Below, piece by piece: positions 59,750-64,000 of a stretch of DNA of 64,000 bases (positions are counted from its first letter, which is position 1; the number at the start of each line of letters is the position of its first letter). The notes below the pieces were generated by a model. The model searched no databases. It had not been told where the DNA came from and saw nothing but the letters and a program-made list of their open reading frames with translations. Both the position numbers and the translations under genes were made by a program. The stretch spans positions 9,608,218 to 9,672,217 of the forward strand of contig NC_044930.1 of NCBI RefSeq assembly GCF_003576645.1, read 5' to 3'. The DNA is from Ipomoea triloba (Eukaryota > Streptophyta > Magnoliopsida > Solanales > Convolvulaceae).

Positions 59750-60184
59750 GGACCGTAAATCTACTAGTGGGTATGCAGTGTTTCTTGGCACCAATCTTAT
59801 CTCTTGGGTGTGCAAGAAACAAAAGACAGTTGCAAGATCATCCACGGAAGCTGAGTATAAAGCCTTGGCTGATGTTTGTGCTGAGGTCATATGGATCATG
59901 TCCTTGCTGCGTGAGATCAAAATTGATGGCATCCTTACTCCCAAATTATGGTGTGACAATCTTGGTGCTACTTATATGTGTGCGAATCCAATTTTTCATG
60001 CAAGAACTAAGCACGTGGAGATTGACTACCACTTTGTTAGAGATAGGGTTGTCAATGGAGATATTCAGGTTAACTTTATTTCCACAAAAGATCAATTAGC
60101 TGATATCTTTACAAAAGCTTTGCCTAGTCCTAGATTTTCTTTTCTTAGGGACAAGCTTCAGGTTAGTAGTTTACCCTGCGCTTG
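59750..60184 (+). pseudogene. Copia RNase H domain fragment
   Basis: In a frame different from gag: SGYAVFLGTNLISWVCKKQK, TVARSSTEAEYKALADVCAE, LWCDNLGATYMC, ARTKHVEIDYHFVRD, TKDQLADIFTKAL, ending SSLPCA and TGA at 60184. The acidic RNase H residues in EAEYKAL and CDN are present. It lacks an own start and all upstream pol, so it is a deletion remnant, though this part is intact. Confidence 0.85.
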
Positions 60185-60383
60185 AGGGGAAGTATTAGGA
60201 CTCTCTGAGTTTGAGTCACGTTAGGACTAGCTATCCTACCCTACCTGAGACTCCCCTTGTATATATATCTCCTATTCCTCATCATTGTAATTGTTCAATT
60301 GAATAAATACAATATTCAGTTCTCATCGAGTCGACCCGACCCGTCTCACGAATAAGGATATATGAGATGGTCTCACACAAGTG

Positions 60384-60387
<4 letters not shown>

Positions 60388-60426
<39 letters not shown>
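60388..60426. repeat. (TA)n microsatellite
   Basis: About 18 TA units at the left end of element copy D. A matching (TA)n tract lies at 60750-60772 on its right. Confidence 0.95.
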
Positions 60427-60428
<2 letters not shown>

Positions 60429-60752
60429 CAAATGTGATCGCGCCTTCCCGTGCGGTTGGTGCAGTTCACACCTGTTAGAAAATGCACCACTCAATATTAG
60501 AAAACGCACCACAATGAAAATACATAAAAACACCATAAAACACACTACACACCCAAAATAATGCACCATAACTCCTCTGCCCCTAATGGTGCATTTGCTA
60601 ACATTGTGTGGTGTATATTTACATACCTAGTGGTGTGTTCTTTGATAATGCGTACCTAATGATACACATTTGTGTGGTGTATATTTGAATACATAGTGGT
60701 GCGGCCGCACTGACCGCAGATTAAGGGGCGGCCACACCTGATCATGACCATA
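60427..60752 (+). mobile_element. CACC-repeat element, copy D
   Basis: GTTCAAATGTGATCGCGCC at the left and GGCCACACCTGATCATGACC at the right, with (TA)n on both sides. Internal ATGCACCACTCAATATTAGA, ATGGTGCATTTGCTAACA and GTGTGGTGTATATTT. Closest to copy C (33096-33497), which helps define full length at about 325 bp. Confidence 0.7.
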
Positions 60753-60772
60753 TATATATATATATATATATA

Positions 60773-61888
60773 AAAGTACTCCGTAACTAATAGTAAGCGG
60801 TGATATGATGGTAAGGATTTATAACATGATTCATATATGGACAATTTATATTAATTCTCATTTTTTTTTTAATATTTGTATCTATTGTTACATATATATA
60901 GAGAGAGAGTGTGTGTGTTATTGCAGGGCACTGTGAAGGTAATCATGTATTATGAGAGTGAATTGACGGAAGAGGAGAGAGTAGGGGGGGACCAAAGCAA
61001 AAGAATCAAATGAGGTTGGTTTGAAAATGAAGGGTATTATTTATTTATTAAAAGAATCTTCCAATGCTAGAAGGTTGTCTACCACTTGTATATATTCCAT
61101 TATGATCAACGAATCAAATTCCTTTGTTCTGCATGGTTTTTCAAGCCTCCCCACTTGGACTAGAATTCCAACGCATTTATTTTTAACTTTTGAAATCGAC
61201 TTCTGTTTTTTTTTTTTTTTTTGTCTTTTTTTTTTCAAGAAATTTTAAAAAAATAAAAGAAATAAAGTTATCATCATATTGTTAGGCAAGCGTATGTTAT
61301 GTATATATAGGGGGCTAAGATATGTTTCTTTTGTGTACGTGCAGACTTACATTTTTGGAGTTTTTTTTTTTTTGTACACATTTATAATTTTTAAAAAATT
61401 CTTTGATTTTCTCATCAATGATGTTAAAGTAGCTACAGAGTTGATCTTAGCTTCACTTTTGTTAAACGGCCTGCGAATATAGTCACCCACGTGTTAGTTA
61501 AAGACGTCCTATCCAAGTCAGATTGTGCGAACTGTTTTTCGATCCCTTTCCCTTCTATTTCTCATGTACTGAACCTTGATTTACCTTAATATATTCTCGC
61601 TTTTGACTCTCAAAATTAATTTTTAAAAAATTAATCGTACACTACTTTTAGAATTTTTTACTAAAACTGCATAATAGAAATTATATTTTAAAGTGTAAAA
61701 CAGAACCCAAATAAATAAAATACTTAAACATTTTAGAAAAAACTTTAGTACACAAAAGAAACTCTAAAAGTACAAGTTTGCATGGTGCACACGATAATCA
61801 TAATTCACATTTTCAAAATTATTAATGTGGCTATGGGACGAATCTAGGATTCATTTTATTGGAAAAGTCTTGATCCAAGCGGGTGTTT
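60773..61888. other. Intergenic, nothing recognised
   Basis: AT-rich with poly-T runs and a small (GA)(GT) microsatellite near 60900. No frame or element end I can support. Confidence 0.4.
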
Positions 61889-62170
61889 CCATATTTAGTC
61901 CTTAATTGTTCATAATGTTGTACTTTTAGTCCATAGTGTTATATAACTGTCAAACTCTATTAACATATGATGTTATTTTTATCATTTAGAATCAATATTC
62001 ATTATTAAAAATGGTGTTCACATGAAGAGAATGGAACTTTAACCATAGATAATGATTTTAAGTGACAAAAGCAAGCTCATAAAAATAGTTTGCTAATGGA
62101 GTTTCACAATTATATAACAAGGGACTAAAAGTGCAACATTATGAAAGTTATTGATGAGGGGCTAAATTTG
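61889..62170. mobile_element. MITE with about 55-bp terminal inverted repeats
   Basis: CATATTTAGTCCTTAATTGT and TGTACTTTTAGTCCATAGTG at the left are complementary, in order, to AGGGACTAAAAGTGCAACAT and GATGAGGGGCTAAATTTG at the right. Core about 170 bp, non-coding. Confidence 0.75.
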
Positions 62171-62287
62171 TTCAGATTAACTTACATGAGCCAAAATTTT
62201 CTCCCCTCTCCCTCTAATGTGGCGTATACAAATTGAGCAAAAAAACCCAAAGTCTTGGGGATGCTCTTAGTAATGGTATGACTAGGG

Positions 62288-62700
62288 GTAACCAGTCGTT
62301 ATACTGTGGACCATGGTCCACAATACATTGTGGATCATGGGTCATGGTTGATACTGCAGTTGTGTGGAACTGATACTGCAGTTGTGTTGAAAGGATACTG
62401 CAATTGTGTTGAAAGGGAACTGCAGTTGCGCGGAACAGAGGTCGTGTCATCCATTGGAACTACAGTTGTGTTGAACGGATACTGCAGTTGTGTTGAAAAG
62501 ATACTGCAGTTGTGTTGAACGGATACTACAGTTGTTTTGAACGGATGAATGGCCTCTGTTCCGTGCAACTGCAGTTTCATTTCAACACAACTGCATTATC
62601 TTTTCAACACAACTGCAGTATCCATTCAACACAACTGCAGTATCAGCTATGATCATGGTCCACAATGCATTGTGGACCATGGTCCACCATATAATTTGCG
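62288..62700. mobile_element. Palindromic element with CTGCAGTTGTGTTGA repeats
   Basis: Both ends carry GTGGACCATGGTCCAC and CATTGTGGA(T/C)CATGG. The left two thirds holds about eight direct copies of a 21-23-bp unit GATACTGCAGTTGTGTTGAA; the right third (62570-62650) holds the same unit inverted four times. So the whole is a hairpin whose arms are minisatellites of unequal length. GTTATACTGTGG at the left and CCATATAATTTGC at the right mark the outer ends. Confidence 0.75.
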
Positions 62701-63194
62701 GGCAACGAGCTAGAGATATGAAATAAGAAGACCTATAAATAGGGATTCCGTAACATAGGGTGTAATAGCAATATATACGTTTATATATACTATATAGCAT
62801 TCTTTACCTTAATTGACTTCAAACTATTTCTTGGTCCACCCTTTGACCAGGAAATTAGGTTACAACTTACAATATAATGTTCCATCACCTATGGAGCACT
62901 AAATTTAGAACTTTTTTTTTTAATAATCAAAGAACATTTTTTGGTAATGAAATAAGAAATGTTATTGAAATTCTCTAATGTGACAATTTTTATGAATAAA
63001 GATACGTATGTAGTGAACAAATAAAAATGACTATCATTATTAAACAGTACGTTTTAATCCCATAAGTCATAAAATGTAGGCATCTAACTTAATATTACGA
63101 CCTCGAATTCAAAATTTCACACTATGGTTCAATACTTCAATTTTCATGATAATAGATGTAGTTCAGAAGCATTTAAATGCTAATGGTATTTTAC
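62701..63194. other. Intergenic, nothing recognised
   Basis: AT-rich. No frame or terminal repeats seen. Confidence 0.4.
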
Positions 63195-63440
63195 TTTATT
63201 TCTTCTCCCAACAAGTTGAACCCCCAACCCTAAGGCCGCTCACGTTCCGGCCCAATTGAACATGTGGGAGCTAGGAGGTAAATAACGGTAACTCAGGCTC
63301 AGCAAACAAGGCCAAATGTTGATGCTTACAAGGGATCTATCCACTTTGGGCGTAACCCTCACACTGCCGCTGTCGAGTTTCGAGCATTAATCTCTTCTCC
63401 TAAATACTGCATACTAAACCACTGAGTTAAGCCTGGACGG
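63195..63440 (-). mobile_element. Possible tRNA-derived SINE or tRNA-like repeat
   Basis: On the minus strand GGCTTAACTCAGTGGTTTAG resembles an A box, and GCTCGAAACTCGACAGC about 55 bp later a degenerate B box. A body of about 170 bp follows, rich in GCCTGAGTTACCG-type sequence. The head looks SINE-like; no A tail or TSD identified. Confidence 0.45.
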
Positions 63441-63634
63441 GTGACATTTTACTTTATTTCTCAGTTGGGGAGCAGGAGATAGATGCAACTTTTAATGATG
63501 TTTATGATGGTGTGGGAGAGTAAATAAGATTTTTTTTTTTTTTGGGTTGTTATAAGCCTTCTTTTCTTTCTTTCTTTCTTTTTTTTTTTGGAAAAAAACA
63601 TACCAACTTATAAGTAGTTAGGGAAAGAAGAAGA

Positions 63635-63641
<7 letters not shown>

Positions 63642-63682
<41 letters not shown>
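63642..63682. repeat. Poly-A run of about 41
   Basis: An uninterrupted A run flanked by AACTTATAAGTAGTT (63605) and AACTTATAAATAGTT (63681), an imperfect direct repeat. Confidence 0.95.
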
Positions 63683-63684
<2 letters not shown>

Positions 63685-63699
63685 TATAAATAGTTGGTT

Positions 63700-64000
63700 T
63701 TGTCGTTGTGAGTTTTTGTCCTTGTTTCTTTGAGAGTCGTCGGGTCTATGTATTTTATTTGTCTTTATTTTTTTCTTTGTGTTTGCAATAAAATTCTTTG
63801 TGTGAAAAAAAAAATCAAAAAAATTGAATACAACAAAAAGAAATATAAAAAGATAGTATTATTTTTAATATGAATATTAAATAACAAGTTTACAAATGAC
63901 TTCAATTGATCTATGTATTTCAAAAATATATGCAAGTTTTTTAAACTAAGAATTGAAATTTGTTGAATTTGGAATTCTGCATCTTTTTTCAATTATGTCT
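63700..64000. other. AT-rich end of window, nothing recognised
   Basis: Non-coding, A/T-rich to the right edge. Confidence 0.4.

Larger units (their letters stand above)
58908..60325 (+). mobile_element. Short-LTR copia derivative (gag joined to RNase H)
   Basis: LTRs of about 135 bp (58908-59042, 60191-60325) are nearly identical from TATTAGGACTCTCTGAG to ATTCAGTTCTCA. TGGTATCAGC at 59045 is the tRNA-Met-type primer site. CTTGAGGGGA before 60191 is the polypurine tract. Candidate TSD TCGAC/TCGAG has one mismatch, and the LTR starts have lost the expected TG. The interior codes for gag, then jumps to RNase H, missing protease, integrase and RT. LTR identity suggests fairly recent insertion. 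Confidence 0.88.

Overview
The window is nuclear DNA of a dicot plant: four intron-containing or large housekeeping genes separated by AT-rich intergenic DNA packed with nested transposable elements. The reconstructed vacuolar Na+/H+ antiporter (14 coding exons, 542 residues) agrees closely with my memory of the morning-glory (Ipomoea) NHX1 'Purple' protein, so a Convolvulaceae or other asterid source is my best guess. That is an inference from remembered protein similarity, not a search. There is one assembly gap (N run, 33585-33682).

Genes. (1) 73-366 (+): last coding exon of a CDK-like Ser/Thr kinase, cut by the left edge. (2) 6989-10516 (-): intronless coding region of a Prp5/DDX46-type DEAD-box helicase (RH42/RCF1), 1175 residues, with a predicted intron in its 5' UTR. 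(3) 16789-22295 (+): NHX1 tonoplast antiporter. (4) 34600-39810 (+): VAP27-type ER membrane protein with MSP, coiled-coil and tail-anchor parts, 8 coding exons, 279 residues. (5) 42802-49459 (+): SCD2-like coiled-coil protein, 17 coding exons, 710 residues. In all the spliced genes the exon phases close exactly.

Mobile DNA. 3437-6478 is a gag-only LTR retroelement with a 5-bp target-site duplication, carrying two nested hAT MITEs and a solo LTR inside its 3' LTR. 12130-15605 is a decayed Ty1/copia pol interrupted by a 1637-bp solo LTR (12819-14455). NHX1 has a long-hairpin MITE upstream and SINEs and a MITE in its introns. 22662-23592 and 41145-41913 have Helitron ends. 23950-26188 is a decayed MULE with FAR1, transposase, SWIM and OTU-like parts. 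27446-28017 is a CACTA-type MITE. 29285-33497 is a cluster of (TA)n-anchored elements with internal short CACC-rich repeats, together with a truncated relative of the 12819-14455 LTR. 49950-54350 holds copia gag-protease and Ty3 Tat-type integrase, polypurine tract and LTR remnants on the minus strand. 56369-58588 is a coding-free LTR element filled by a roughly 87/100-bp tandem repeat. 58908-60325 is a short-LTR copia derivative in which gag is joined to RNase H by an internal deletion.

Most notable for follow-up: two diverged LTRs of one family both carry a pair of GC-rich palindromes about 65 bp upstream of the TATA box, and the palindrome symmetry is kept although the bases differ. Also notable are the (TA)n-anchored CACC-repeat elements, the MULE-OTU fusion, and the retroelement-borne tandem repeats that could seed satellites. 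No tRNA, rRNA or CRISPR locus was recognised.
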